DNA from: Psychroserpens luteolus
Lineage (GTDB): Bacteria > Bacteroidota > Bacteroidia > Flavobacteriales > Flavobacteriaceae
Assembly (NCBI RefSeq): GCF_021032705.1
Contig: NZ_JAHVXI010000003.1
Coordinates: forward strand, 248,001 to 312,000
Direction of reading: 5' to 3'
DNA length: 64,000 nt
Both the position numbers and the translations under genes were made by a program. Position 1 is the stretch's first letter, and each line of letters starts with the position of its first letter. Under the pieces are notes generated by a model. It did not search any database. It was given only the letters and a program-made list of their open reading frames with translations, and had not been told where the DNA came from. Below are positions 31,224 to 39,610 of the stretch, piece by piece.

Positions 31224-32779
31224 TTCACAACTATCTTTTTTGAAGCAATACGCTTTCCAGAATAGATTTTTAAAATATACATTCCAGATTCGATATCTGA
31301 AATATTAAGACGTTTTACATCGTCTTTTTTCTGTAAGACCAACTTTCCTAAAACATCATATATTTCAATACGATCTATATCAGTATTTGAAGCTATGTTA
31401 ATATAGTCTGATGCTGGATTGGGTGATACTATAAACTGATTGGCGATTTCATTATCAACACTCAAACTGTTTTGATAAACTCTCACGTAATCAATAACCA
31501 TACTACTTTGCGTAAAATTAGGATCAATCATTCCAGAAATTCCACCCATTGCGATATTGAGAAGTAGGTATTGGTCGTCATCAAATGGCCATGTACTGGT
31601 ATTTTTGATAGCTGGATTATACGTATAAAATCCAACACCATCAATTAAAAATGTAATTTGGTTAGGAGACCAATTCATAGAATATACATGAAAATCATTG
31701 GCGACATCAGCTAACATTTGAGTGGCAGTGTTTACCGTATTTCCAAAACTAGATGGTGTATGTATGGCTGTACTCACTTCATTTATACTATGCAAACCGT
31801 GTTCCATGACATCAATTTCACCACAATCTGGCCAAGACGTAGTTCCAAAACCTTGAGTTTCCCAATACGCACCAGCCTCATTAATATTCTTTCCAAGTGT
31901 CCAAATGGCAGGCCAAGTGCCATCACCAAAAGGTAATTTAGCACGAACATCAATGCGACCATAAGTAAACGCAAATTTAGAATTAAGTCGTGCCGAAGTA
32001 TATGCTTTCGTTTCGCCTTGGTCTGTAAAGTTTTCCTTTATGGCTACAATATTTAAAAATCCGTTGTCTACAAATGAATTTTCTATTCGGTTAGTATAAT
32101 GTTGCTCTTCTCCATTAAACCAGTTGCCACCTGCAGGCAATTGGGTTTGATGAAACCATTTATTAGAATCTAATGCACCATTAACATCAAATTCATCAAA
32201 CCAAACTAAATCTGTATAAATAATATCCAAAGCGTTAGGGTCTACAGGTTCGGTACCATCATCAATATCATCTATTAAGTAAGTTCCAGCAGTAAGTGTT
32301 CCTTCATCAATAAAAATTGTTAATCTATTGTATATTCCTGAAGCATTAACTCCTGAACCATCTGAACTATACTGTGCATTGGAAAAATCAAATGTAATAG
32401 TTATCCAATTAGAAGGTGAAGGCACATTAAATGTTTCTTTAACTTGAACATCTGGGTTTGTGCCATTTTCTAATTTTAGCAATATATTATGTTGATTGGG
32501 ATCAAATGAGTAAAATGATACGTTAATGGTTTGTTGAGCATCTAGGTCTATTGGCTGAATTAAATCTATATAAAATCCTTGTGAAGCATCTGAGCCATCA
32601 TTAAAAAATTGCCCAACGGCATTAGAGCCATCTTGTGGATCTGTATTAAATGAAAAACCACTATTGCCAAATGCAATAAAATCATCATTTGTATCAGAAA
32701 AGTCTAAGGGCATCTGTTGCGAGAACAACAACTGAGACATACACAAAAACAGACATGTGACATAGTAATAATACTTCAT
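31220..32779 (-). CDS. Secreted GH16 beta-glucanase (laminarinase-type) with type IX sorting domain
   Basis: A 519-residue secreted glycoside hydrolase. Signal peptide to about residue 21; a carbohydrate-binding-like beta domain (about 25-172); the GH16 catalytic domain (about 185-435) with EIDVME at 321-326 supplying nucleophile Glu321 and acid/base Glu326; and a C-terminal type A T9SS sorting domain (VSPNPASDYINI to KKIVVN, about 447-519). Family members hydrolyse laminarin or lichenan-type beta-glucans. Its stop overlaps the convergent ribBA stop by 4 bp. Confidence 0.92.
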   Translation of the reverse strand: MKYYYYVTCLFLCMSQLLFSQQMPLDFSDTNDDFIAFGNSGFSFNTDPQDGSNAVGQFFNDGSDASQGFYIDLIQPIDLDAQQTINVSFYSFDPNQHNILLKLENGTNPDVQVKETFNVPSPSNWITITFDFSNAQYSSDGSGVNASGIYNRLTIFIDEGTLTAGTYLIDDIDDGTEPVDPNALDIIYTDLVWFDEFDVNGALDSNKWFHQTQLPAGGNWFNGEEQHYTNRIENSFVDNGFLNIVAIKENFTDQGETKAYTSARLNSKFAFTYGRIDVRAKLPFGDGTWPAIWTLGKNINEAGAYWETQGFGTTSWPDCGEIDVMEHGLHSINEVSTAIHTPSSFGNTVNTATQMLADVANDFHVYSMNWSPNQITFLIDGVGFYTYNPAIKNTSTWPFDDDQYLLLNIAMGGISGMIDPNFTQSSMVIDYVRVYQNSLSVDNEIANQFIVSPNPASDYINIASNTDIDRIEIYDVLGKLVLQKKDDVKRLNISDIESGMYILKIYSGKRIASKKIVVN

Positions 32780-32874
32780 AGATTTTTTTTTGAAATTTAT
32801 GAAATGTAGCCACTAAGTACTAATTTTCAGCCTATACAATAACACAACACCTATAGAGAAATGTGTTAAAACTT

Positions 32875-34068
32875 CTAAATTGACGTTTTAATAGCATCTA
32901 CCATTTTAGAAGCTCTTTCGTTGACTTCATCAACTGTCCATGACATTTTAATCAAACACGAGATATTTCGACCTATAAAGTGATCGGATTGCTCAAATGT
33001 TTGATGTTGAAGATTTTCTAGTCCTTTTTTAATTTCCGAAGATAAAGGAAACAACGATTTTTGAGTTTTAAGATGCTCCCATTTTCTTACATAATGCCAA
33101 TTATTATCATAATAATGAAAACAAACATCGATACCATGCTCTTTAAATGCTTTTGAGACCTTTCTTGCACTCTCCAAATCTGGTAAAAAGAAGTTTAAAA
33201 AGGCATAGCTCTCTTCTCCTCCTTCTGGTACTGTTCTAAAAGTTACTTCAGGGATTTGAGCAATAGCGTCACGAAGAATTGTGTAATTCCTTTTCTGAAT
33301 AGCAATAAACTCAGGCAAGCGCTTCACTTGTGCTAATCCGACAGCCGCATTCAATTCTGAAATCCTAAAATTATAACCCAAAAAAGGATGGGTTTCTGCG
33401 CCTCTATCATTACCAACATGATCATGACCATGATCACTGTAATGATCTGCATTGATATAATAGTCTTTATTATTGGTGATTACAGCACCACCTTCTCCAC
33501 AAGTGATTGTTTTCACAAAATCGAAAGAAAAACAACCTAAATCTCCAATACTACCAAGAGGTTTTCCATTGTAGGTTCCTCCAATAGCTTGACAGGCATC
33601 TTCAACAAAAATGAGACTGTGTTTTGTACAAATAGCCTGAACAGCATCTAAATCTCCCATACTACCGCACATTTGCACCATCATAACAGCTTTTGTTTTA
33701 GGCGTTATAGCAGCTTCAACAGCTTTAGGGTCTAACGTGAGCGTATCATCAATATCAACTAATACAGGAATAGCGCCAAGCATCATAATGGCTTCGAAAC
33801 TCGCTACAAAAGTAAATGTAGGCATGATTACCTCATCACCTGCTCCAACACCAGCAGATGCCAATGCAACAGATACAGCGGCAGTTCCACTAGAAACAAG
33901 TTGAACGTGTTTCGTATCAAATGTTGTTGACAATTCTGTTTCTAATGCTTTAGCTTTCCAATGACCATTTCGCATACCATCAAAACCATAGCGCATTAAT
34001 ACGCCATTATCTAAAACGTCGTTAACCTCTTTACGCTCTAGGTCACCAAATAATTCAAATCCTGGCAT
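32875..34068 (-). CDS. DegT/DnrJ/EryC1-family PLP aminotransferase
   Basis: A 397-residue sugar-aminotransferase-type enzyme. The PLP lysine is Lys186 in FDFVKTITCGEGGAV; GTAAV (61-65), FVEDACQAIGG (154-164) and the FLGYNFRISELNAA segment are typical. Such enzymes usually make amino sugars for surface polysaccharides or antibiotics, but no nucleotide-sugar genes are adjacent. The upstream thioredoxin-fold gene ends 7 bp before its start, so they probably form one operon. Confidence 0.88.
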   Translation of the reverse strand: MPGFELFGDLERKEVNDVLDNGVLMRYGFDGMRNGHWKAKALETELSTTFDTKHVQLVSSGTAAVSVALASAGVGAGDEVIMPTFTFVASFEAIMMLGAIPVLVDIDDTLTLDPKAVEAAITPKTKAVMMVQMCGSMGDLDAVQAICTKHSLIFVEDACQAIGGTYNGKPLGSIGDLGCFSFDFVKTITCGEGGAVITNNKDYYINADHYSDHGHDHVGNDRGAETHPFLGYNFRISELNAAVGLAQVKRLPEFIAIQKRNYTILRDAIAQIPEVTFRTVPEGGEESYAFLNFFLPDLESARKVSKAFKEHGIDVCFHYYDNNWHYVRKWEHLKTQKSLFPLSSEIKKGLENLQHQTFEQSDHFIGRNISCLIKMSWTVDEVNERASKMVDAIKTSI

Positions 34069-34075
34069 GTGTTAA

Positions 34076-34495
34076 TTATAAGGTATCGTTCCACAAAGTC
34101 AAAAACTTCTTCACTTTTTTCACTGAAAAATCTACTACAAGAGGTTCTTTAATTGTTTTCCCATTGCTATCAATTAGTGCAACTCCAGGAGCCCCATTTT
34201 GTTTCGTATAGTGAATCCCTAAACGTGCATTTGTAGAGTTTTTATCTGAAATATCTAATTTGAGTAGAATTGACTTTGAAGCAAACTTCTTGAAGGTATC
34301 AGCATTAAAAAAGTTAGCTTTCAATTTCTCAGAAGCTTCTGTTTTTTGGTTATTAGTCACAAAAACCAATATAGGCTTATTCTGTGTTTCGGCTTGTTTA
34401 AGAGCGACTTCGTTATTTGTGATCCAATTAGATTGATCTTGTGCAGACACTTGAATTGTGAAAGCAACCAGTAAGATAAATAGTATTTTTTTCAT
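34076..34495 (-). CDS. Exported thioredoxin-fold protein lacking the CXXC site
   Basis: A 139-residue protein with a signal peptide ending VSAQ and a thioredoxin-like fold of the DsbD-gamma type (KPILVFVTNN, LLKLDISDKN, GAPGVALIDSNG). The usual CXXC position is occupied by NNQKTEAS and there is no Cys in the mature part, so it cannot do thiol redox chemistry. It lies 7 bp upstream of the DegT gene. Confidence 0.75.
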   Translation of the reverse strand: MKKILFILLVAFTIQVSAQDQSNWITNNEVALKQAETQNKPILVFVTNNQKTEASEKLKANFFNADTFKKFASKSILLKLDISDKNSTNARLGIHYTKQNGAPGVALIDSNGKTIKEPLVVDFSVKKVKKFLTLWNDTL

Positions 34496-34579
34496 AGCAA
34501 TTTTTAATACATGCGAATCTTTTCGCGATTAAAGTTGAAACAAATATAGCATAATCAAAAACACATTAAAAGCTTTTAA

Positions 34580-35209
34580 TTACATTTCTATAACTGCTTT
34601 ATTAACTTGTTTTCTCACTTTTTTAAAATCTGCAAACATATCATCGTCAGCTCTATAACCTACTGGTAAAAGTAATACCGATTTAAGGTTTTTGTCCTTT
34701 AAGTTTAATACGCTGTCATAATCTGCCGGACTAAAACCTTCCATCGGACAAGAATCAATGTTCTCAATAGCACAAACCGTCATTAAGTTTCCTAAAGCAA
34801 TATAGGCTTGTTTAGTCGACCATTCCTGACGTTCGCTAATAGTCATATTTTGGATCATCTGTTTAAGATCTTTACGATACGGTTCCAAAACGGTTTCTGG
34901 AGTAGATCTAATGTCTTTCACATTATCAAAATGTTCATCAACATCCTGCGCTAAAATATCATCTTGAATACAAATCACTAATAAATGTGAAGCTTCTAAA
35001 ACTTGCTTTTGATGGTATGAATATTCTACTAAATCTGCTCTAATAGCTTCATCTTCAACAACAACCAAACTAATCGTTTGTAAACCATAAGACGTTGCTG
35101 TAAGGTTAAAAGCTTGTTTTAATATATTGAGCTTGTCTTCAGTAAGTATCTTAGTAGAATCAAACTTTTTTGTGGCATAGCGCCATTTCAATTTATCTAT
35201 AGTAGTCAT
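34580..35209 (-). CDS. Nitroreductase-family NAD(P)H oxidoreductase
   Basis: A 209-residue FMN-dependent nitroreductase of the NfsB/YdgI type. Visible features are the N-terminal WRYATKKFD FMN-binding segment, the TSYGLQTISLVVV region, QAYIALGNLM and the SCPMEGFSP loop. These enzymes reduce nitroaromatics, quinones or enals. It is a single gene. Confidence 0.88.
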   Translation of the reverse strand: MTTIDKLKWRYATKKFDSTKILTEDKLNILKQAFNLTATSYGLQTISLVVVEDEAIRADLVEYSYHQKQVLEASHLLVICIQDDILAQDVDEHFDNVKDIRSTPETVLEPYRKDLKQMIQNMTISERQEWSTKQAYIALGNLMTVCAIENIDSCPMEGFSPADYDSVLNLKDKNLKSVLLLPVGYRADDDMFADFKKVRKQVNKAVIEM

Positions 35210-35319
35210 TGATTACAAATATTTCTGCAAAAATAAGGCGAGAATAAACATTAAACATCCTTTGTACAATAAAATAAATCTATAGTTGTATTAAATACTT
35301 TAAAAAAAGCCAATTTTTA

Positions 35320-35351
35320 TTTGAAAGAAATAAAAAAGGGTTCTATATTTG
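35320..35351 (+). promoter_or_regulatory. Promoter of tRNA-Ser(UGA)
   Basis: TTTG at 35320-35323 and TATATTTG at 35344-35351 fit the Bacteroidetes -33/-7 pair, with a 20-bp spacer. The mature tRNA begins 33 bp downstream of the -7 box, leaving a short leader. Confidence 0.6.
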
Positions 35352-35384
35352 CATCCGCATTCAGGGAATACCTGATGAGACACT

Positions 35385-35469
35385 GGAGAAATGGCAGAGT
35401 GGTCGAATGCGGCAGTCTTGAAAACTGTTGAGGGTCACACCTCCGGGGGTTCGAATCCCTCTTTCTCCG
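35385..35469 (+). tRNA. tRNA-Ser, anticodon UGA
   Basis: An 85-nt class II tRNA. The acceptor stem GGAGAAA pairs with TTTCTCC and the discriminator is G. The anticodon loop CTTGAAA (35417-35423) has TGA at 35419-35421, and the T-loop is GGTTCGAATCC. The long variable arm is as expected for serine. CCA is not encoded. Its 3' end is the insertion target of the mobile element that follows. Confidence 0.95.
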
Positions 35470-35474
35470 CAAAA
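35448..35474 (+). repeat. attL: tRNA-Ser 3' end, left boundary of the integrated element
   Basis: The 27 bp covering the T-arm, acceptor 3' strand and first bases after tRNA-Ser match 62761-62787 at 25 of 27 positions. The last 17 bp (CCTCTTTCTCCGCAAAA, 35458-35474) are identical. Crossover therefore lies within these 17 bp. Confidence 0.9.
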
Positions 35475-35506
35475 ACCCTTGTAAACATTTGATTTACAAG
35501 GGTTTT
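35472..35506 (+). terminator. Element-borne terminator for tRNA-Ser
   Basis: A perfect 14-bp stem (AAAACCCTTGTAAA / TTTACAAGGGTTTT) with a 7-nt loop and a following ATTTTT. It lies mostly beyond the crossover core, so it was brought by the element and replaces the original terminator now at 62789-62814. Confidence 0.88.
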
Positions 35507-35514
35507 ATTTTTAG

Positions 35515-35536
35515 GTTGACAGTATCGTTGACAATA
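35515..35536 (+). repeat. Left copy of 22-bp end repeat (candidate integrase arm site)
   Basis: GTTGACAGTATC followed at once by GTTGACAATA: two GTTGACA heptamers starting 12 bp apart. It recurs at 62633-62654 in the same orientation with one mismatch. It lies 41 bp inside attL. Confidence 0.75.
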
Positions 35537-35554
35537 GTCTTGCTTTTAGGCTTA

Positions 35555-37507
35555 TTAGCTCCATTCCATTTTCTGCAACCTGACTGCATTCAAAATGGCT
35601 AATAAAGCCACTCCAACATCTGCAAAAACAGCTTCCCACATAGTTGCTAAACCACCTGCACCTAATATTAGTACAATCACTTTTACACCGAATGCTAATA
35701 TAATATTTTGCCACACAATCTTTCGGGTTGATCGACTAACTTTAATAGCTTTTACAACTTTAGAAGGTTGGTCTGTTTGAATGATGACATCTGCTGTTTC
35801 AATAGCTACATCACTTCCTAAGCCACCCATAGCGATGCCGACATCACTAGCTGCTAAAACTGGTGCATCATTAATACCATCACCTATAAAAGCTATCTTA
35901 TTATCAGAGTTTTGCTTTAAAGCTTCAACTTCATTTAATTTATCTTCTGGTAATAAGCCACCCTTCGCTATTTCTATATTTAATTCGGAAGCTATTTTTT
36001 GAGTAATGGAATCCTTATCGCCAGAAAGCATCATTATATTTTTGACACCTACTTTATGCAATGCAGTAATTGTTTCTTTAGCATCTTCTTTTAATTCGTC
36101 TGCTATCACCACATAACCAGAAAATGTATTGTTTATAGATACTAATACTATAGATTCTACAATAGTTTCTGTTTCCTCCAAAACATTAATATTATTGGCA
36201 GTCATTAGGGCTTTGTTACCAACTAAAACGGTTTTACCATTTACAATACCTTTTAAACCTTTTCCTGCTATTTCAGATACTTCGGAAGCCTCATAGTCTG
36301 CACCTTCTTCTTTATATTCCAAAATGGCTTTAGCGATTGGATGTGTGGATTGTTCTTCAATAGCCATCAGATATTTCATAAATTCTTTTTCATCCCAATT
36401 AATTGCCTTAATCTCCTTAATTTTAAAGACACCTTTCGTTACCGTTCCTGTCTTATCCATTACCAACATATTTATCTTGGTCATAGCATCTAAAAAGGAA
36501 GCTCCTTTAAATAAAATTCCATTTTTTGAAGCCGCTCCCAATCCACCGAAATATCCTAATGGAATTGAAATTACCAACGCACAAGGACAAGATATTACCA
36601 AGAAAATTAATGCTCTGTATAACCAATCTCTAAATACATAATCATCTACAAAAAAGTAAGGTATAAAAGTAACACCAATAGCTAAAAACACTACAATTGG
36701 TGTGTAGATACGAGCAAATTGTCTGATGAATAATTCGGTTTTAGATTTGCGAGCAGTTGCGTTCTGTACCATATCCAAAATCCGAGCAATGGAACTATCT
36801 TTAAATTCTTTTGTGGTTTCAATTTCAATAACACCATCCATATTAATACTGCCTGCAAATACTTTTTCGCCTTTTAAAATTGTATCGGGTTTACTTTCGC
36901 CTGTTAAAGCTGCAGTGTTGAATGAACCTTTGTCGGAAAGTAGAATACCATCTAAAGGGATTTTTTCTCCAACACGTATTTGCACTTTTTCACCAATTTC
37001 AACCGTTTCTGGACTTACAGACACATAATCATTGTTGCGATATACCAAAGCTTCATTAGGGCGTACATCGAGCAAAGCTTTAATATTGCCCTTTGCTTTA
37101 TTTACTGCTGCATTTTGGAATAATTCACCAACTGCGTAAAATAACATTACTGCAACACCTTCAGGATATTCGCCAATAATAAAGGCTCCAATAGTGGCTA
37201 TAGACATTAAAAAGAACTCTGTAAACACATCGCTTTTTTTGATGCTTTCCCAACCTTCTTTTACTACAGGAAATCCAACAGGTAAATATGCAATGCTATA
37301 CCAAGCAATACGAACCCAATCCTTGAAAAAAGAAACGTCAAAATAATCTAATGCAATACCTATAATTAGCATTGTAAAACTTATAATTGCTGGAATATAG
37401 GCTTTTATATTACTGGAATTACCACTATGGTCGTGACCATCATCATGACTATGTTCTACTTCCAAATTTGGTTTTATATCTCTTAAATTGACTTTCTTTT
37501 TCTTCAT
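35555..37507 (-). CDS. P1B-type heavy-metal ATPase (Zn/Cd/Co/Pb exporter)
   Basis: A 650-residue ZntA/CadA-like ATPase. The metal-path motif CPC is at 307-309, the phosphorylation site DKTGT at 351-355, TGES near 202-205 and GDGIND in the hinge. The C-terminal helix has the DVGVALLAILNA motif typical of Zn/Cd pumps. There is no HMA domain; instead residues 19-27 form a His/Asp metal-binding tail (HSHDDGHDH). Its start overlaps the DUF3703 stop by 4 bp. It should export divalent soft metals from the cytoplasm to the periplasm, where the RND system can take over. Confidence 0.93.
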   Translation of the reverse strand: MKKKKVNLRDIKPNLEVEHSHDDGHDHSGNSSNIKAYIPAIISFTMLIIGIALDYFDVSFFKDWVRIAWYSIAYLPVGFPVVKEGWESIKKSDVFTEFFLMSIATIGAFIIGEYPEGVAVMLFYAVGELFQNAAVNKAKGNIKALLDVRPNEALVYRNNDYVSVSPETVEIGEKVQIRVGEKIPLDGILLSDKGSFNTAALTGESKPDTILKGEKVFAGSINMDGVIEIETTKEFKDSSIARILDMVQNATARKSKTELFIRQFARIYTPIVVFLAIGVTFIPYFFVDDYVFRDWLYRALIFLVISCPCALVISIPLGYFGGLGAASKNGILFKGASFLDAMTKINMLVMDKTGTVTKGVFKIKEIKAINWDEKEFMKYLMAIEEQSTHPIAKAILEYKEEGADYEASEVSEIAGKGLKGIVNGKTVLVGNKALMTANNINVLEETETIVESIVLVSINNTFSGYVVIADELKEDAKETITALHKVGVKNIMMLSGDKDSITQKIASELNIEIAKGGLLPEDKLNEVEALKQNSDNKIAFIGDGINDAPVLAASDVGIAMGGLGSDVAIETADVIIQTDQPSKVVKAIKVSRSTRKIVWQNIILAFGVKVIVLILGAGGLATMWEAVFADVGVALLAILNAVRLQKMEWS

Positions 37508-37866
37508 TTTGAATTGAATAAATTTTTAATATCATTTGGTATAGGCATAGATTTTAATGGTGGTACGTTTGCACCACCTGTGTTACCAAGTGAAACGTGG
37601 TCAATAAATGATTTCCAACCACCAACAAGTAACCTAATAATTTGACCGAATACTTCTTTAGTATTTTTTTGCCTAAATCCAAACTTTAGCATTAACCAAT
37701 GTGAATAGGTATGTTCTATTGGGTAAGATTGACCTATGATATGACTGCGTTCTAAATGATACCAAGCACTACCAAACTGCTCATTTTCAAGACAGAAACT
37801 ATATCGTTTTAATTCTTCTATATAAGCCTGTTTAAGAGGTTTAGGTATTTTAATATTAAACTTCAT
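37504..37866 (-). CDS. DUF3703 protein
   Basis: A 120-residue soluble protein from the ATG at 37866 (a TTG at 37908 would add 14 residues). The core AWYHLERSHIIGQSYPIEHTYSHW, written here only as landmarks AWYHLERSH and HTYSHW, has several His that could bind metal. DUF3703 genes recur beside metal-efflux genes, but no activity is known. The 4-bp overlap with the downstream ATPase gene implies coupled translation. Confidence 0.8.
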   Translation of the reverse strand: MKFNIKIPKPLKQAYIEELKRYSFCLENEQFGSAWYHLERSHIIGQSYPIEHTYSHWLMLKFGFRQKNTKEVFGQIIRLLVGGWKSFIDHVSLGNTGGANVPPLKSMPIPNDIKNLFNSK

Positions 37867-37922
37867 ATCCACTAATTTTGGATAAAAGTAAGTTAAAAGT
37901 AAGTGCAATGGAAGTGCATTTG

Positions 37923-38336
37923 TTATCTACTACACTTATCACAAATACCTTTTACAACCAAGTTTACATTTTCCGAAACAAAGCCATCAGGTACTTTAAT
38001 TTGAGGTATTTTATGGTCTGTTAAGCAAATGGTTTCATTGCAATTGTTACAATGGAAATGTAAGTGTAAATCGGTTTTTATATCACAACTACAACCTTGT
38101 TCGCACAAAGCGTATTTGGTAATACCTGTACCATCATCTATTTGATGTACAATATCCTTTTCTTCAAAAGTTTTTATAGTTCTGTAAAGCGTTGTTCTAT
38201 CTGCTTTTTCAAACGCATTTTCAATATCACTTAATGTTACTACAATTTCTTTTTCTGCAAGAAACTTATAAATTAACAAACGCATTGCTGTAATGCGAAT
38301 ATCTTTTGACTCTAATAATTGTTCTATTGTTTGCAT
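37923..38336 (-). CDS. Fur-family metalloregulator (Zur/PerR-like)
   Basis: A 137-residue Fur-family repressor. A winged helix spans about 1-80 (RITAMRLLIYKFL, ADRTTLYRTIKTFEEK). The dimerisation domain contains the metal-site HLHFHCNNC and two CxxC pairs, CNNC and C-terminal CDKC, for a structural zinc. It lies between the CzcB and DUF3703 genes and probably controls the Zn/Cd module. I cannot tell the sensed metal. Confidence 0.9.
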   Translation of the reverse strand: MQTIEQLLESKDIRITAMRLLIYKFLAEKEIVVTLSDIENAFEKADRTTLYRTIKTFEEKDIVHQIDDGTGITKYALCEQGCSCDIKTDLHLHFHCNNCNETICLTDHKIPQIKVPDGFVSENVNLVVKGICDKCSR

Positions 38337-38339
38337 AAT

Positions 38340-39545
38340 CTAATGTTCGTGTTCTGTTTCACCTTTTTTCATTTCAGCAATTAAATAATATGCATTATTA
38401 TAAGCAAATTTTGTGGTTTTATCTTGTTCTTCTGCAAATTGAACAGCTACCCAATTGCCATCTTTTGCTCCTAAAAGCACTTCAACTGGCTTAAAACTCC
38501 AATCGTTATTTTTTCTTTCTGCTGAAAACACGAAAAACCTATCACCTTCTTTTACTATCGCACTTTCGGGCAATGCCATAGTTTGTGTATTTTCTGTTTG
38601 GATTTTTCCTTGGATATACATTCCAGGAATTAAATTGCCTTTTTTGTTTTCAATCTCTGCGTGTACGTGTACCGCTTTAGGATTATCTTCAAATGTTTTA
38701 CTTACTGAATAAATTTCTGCTGTTAGTTCTTCATCTTGTATTGATTGCACATTAAAGGTTACTTTTTGACCTTTCTTTACTTTATATACATCTTTTTCAA
38801 ACACCATTAAGTCGGCGTGAACGTGATGTGTGTTTACAATTTCAAAGAGTTCAGTTTGTGGTTCAACATACTGTCCTGTTTTTACTTCTACCTTTTGCAC
38901 ATAGCCTTCAATAGGACTGCTTAATGATATACTTTGAGCAATTGTTCCTTTTTGTACTGATGACGTGTTTATGTTTAATAGTCTCAATTGAGCTTTCAAT
39001 CCATTTACCATAGCTTTAGAGGCATCATATTCGGCTTTGGCTTTTTGAAAATTTGCACCAGAGCCAACTCCTGCATCATATAATTTTTGCTGACGTTCAT
39101 AGTTCTTCTTTAAAAAATTACTATCGCTATACGCATTTAAATAATTGGTTTGCATTTGAATAATATTTGGATGTGACAGATATGCAACCACTTGACCTTT
39201 ATTAACTTTATCGCCTTCAATTACTTTTATAGATACTACATTTGCACCAACAACAGACGTAATAGCCGCTTCACTTTGTGGTGGCACTTCCAATGTGCCA
39301 TTTGCTTCTACATAACCACTCATATTACGCAATGAAATAGTGTCTGTTTTCATTTTTAAGGCATCAAACTGTTGTTGTGAAAGCATCACTTCTTCGCCTT
39401 CGCTATGGTCATCGTTTTTTTCAATCTTTTGTTCTTCGTTATGGGAATGACCATCACCTTTTTTATGGCTTTCTTTATTTCCGCAAGCAGTTGCTACAAT
39501 TGATACTATAAAAAGTATGAGGAATTTATTTGTTATATTTTTCAT
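38340..39545 (-). CDS. czcB: RND efflux periplasmic adaptor lipoprotein (CzcB type)
   Basis: A 401-residue membrane-fusion protein. The lipobox VATAC anchors it; a His-rich stretch (HKKGDGHSHNEE) follows. The barrel-sandwich/lipoyl halves (VVGANVVSIKVIEGDKV, SPIEGYVQKVEVKTGQYV) flank an alpha-hairpin, then beta-barrel and membrane-proximal domains. A His-containing tail ends the protein. It should link the CzcA pump to its outer-membrane channel. It sits 65 bp after the CzcA-TolC gene and 3 bp before the Fur-family gene. Confidence 0.9.
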   Translation of the reverse strand: MKNITNKFLILFIVSIVATACGNKESHKKGDGHSHNEEQKIEKNDDHSEGEEVMLSQQQFDALKMKTDTISLRNMSGYVEANGTLEVPPQSEAAITSVVGANVVSIKVIEGDKVNKGQVVAYLSHPNIIQMQTNYLNAYSDSNFLKKNYERQQKLYDAGVGSGANFQKAKAEYDASKAMVNGLKAQLRLLNINTSSVQKGTIAQSISLSSPIEGYVQKVEVKTGQYVEPQTELFEIVNTHHVHADLMVFEKDVYKVKKGQKVTFNVQSIQDEELTAEIYSVSKTFEDNPKAVHVHAEIENKKGNLIPGMYIQGKIQTENTQTMALPESAIVKEGDRFFVFSAERKNNDWSFKPVEVLLGAKDGNWVAVQFAEEQDKTTKFAYNNAYYLIAEMKKGETEHEH

Positions 39546-39610
39546 TGTCTAAAATTTAGTATGTGTATTGACCATTATTTGCCAAATGCCCATTATGGGT
39601 TTTCATTGTC

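Noticed and set aside
35511-35714. Open frame of 67 codons at the left end of the element, minus strand
   Set aside because: It overlaps the 3' end of the metal ATPase in another frame and has a Cys/Ser-rich nonsense composition; no start signal.
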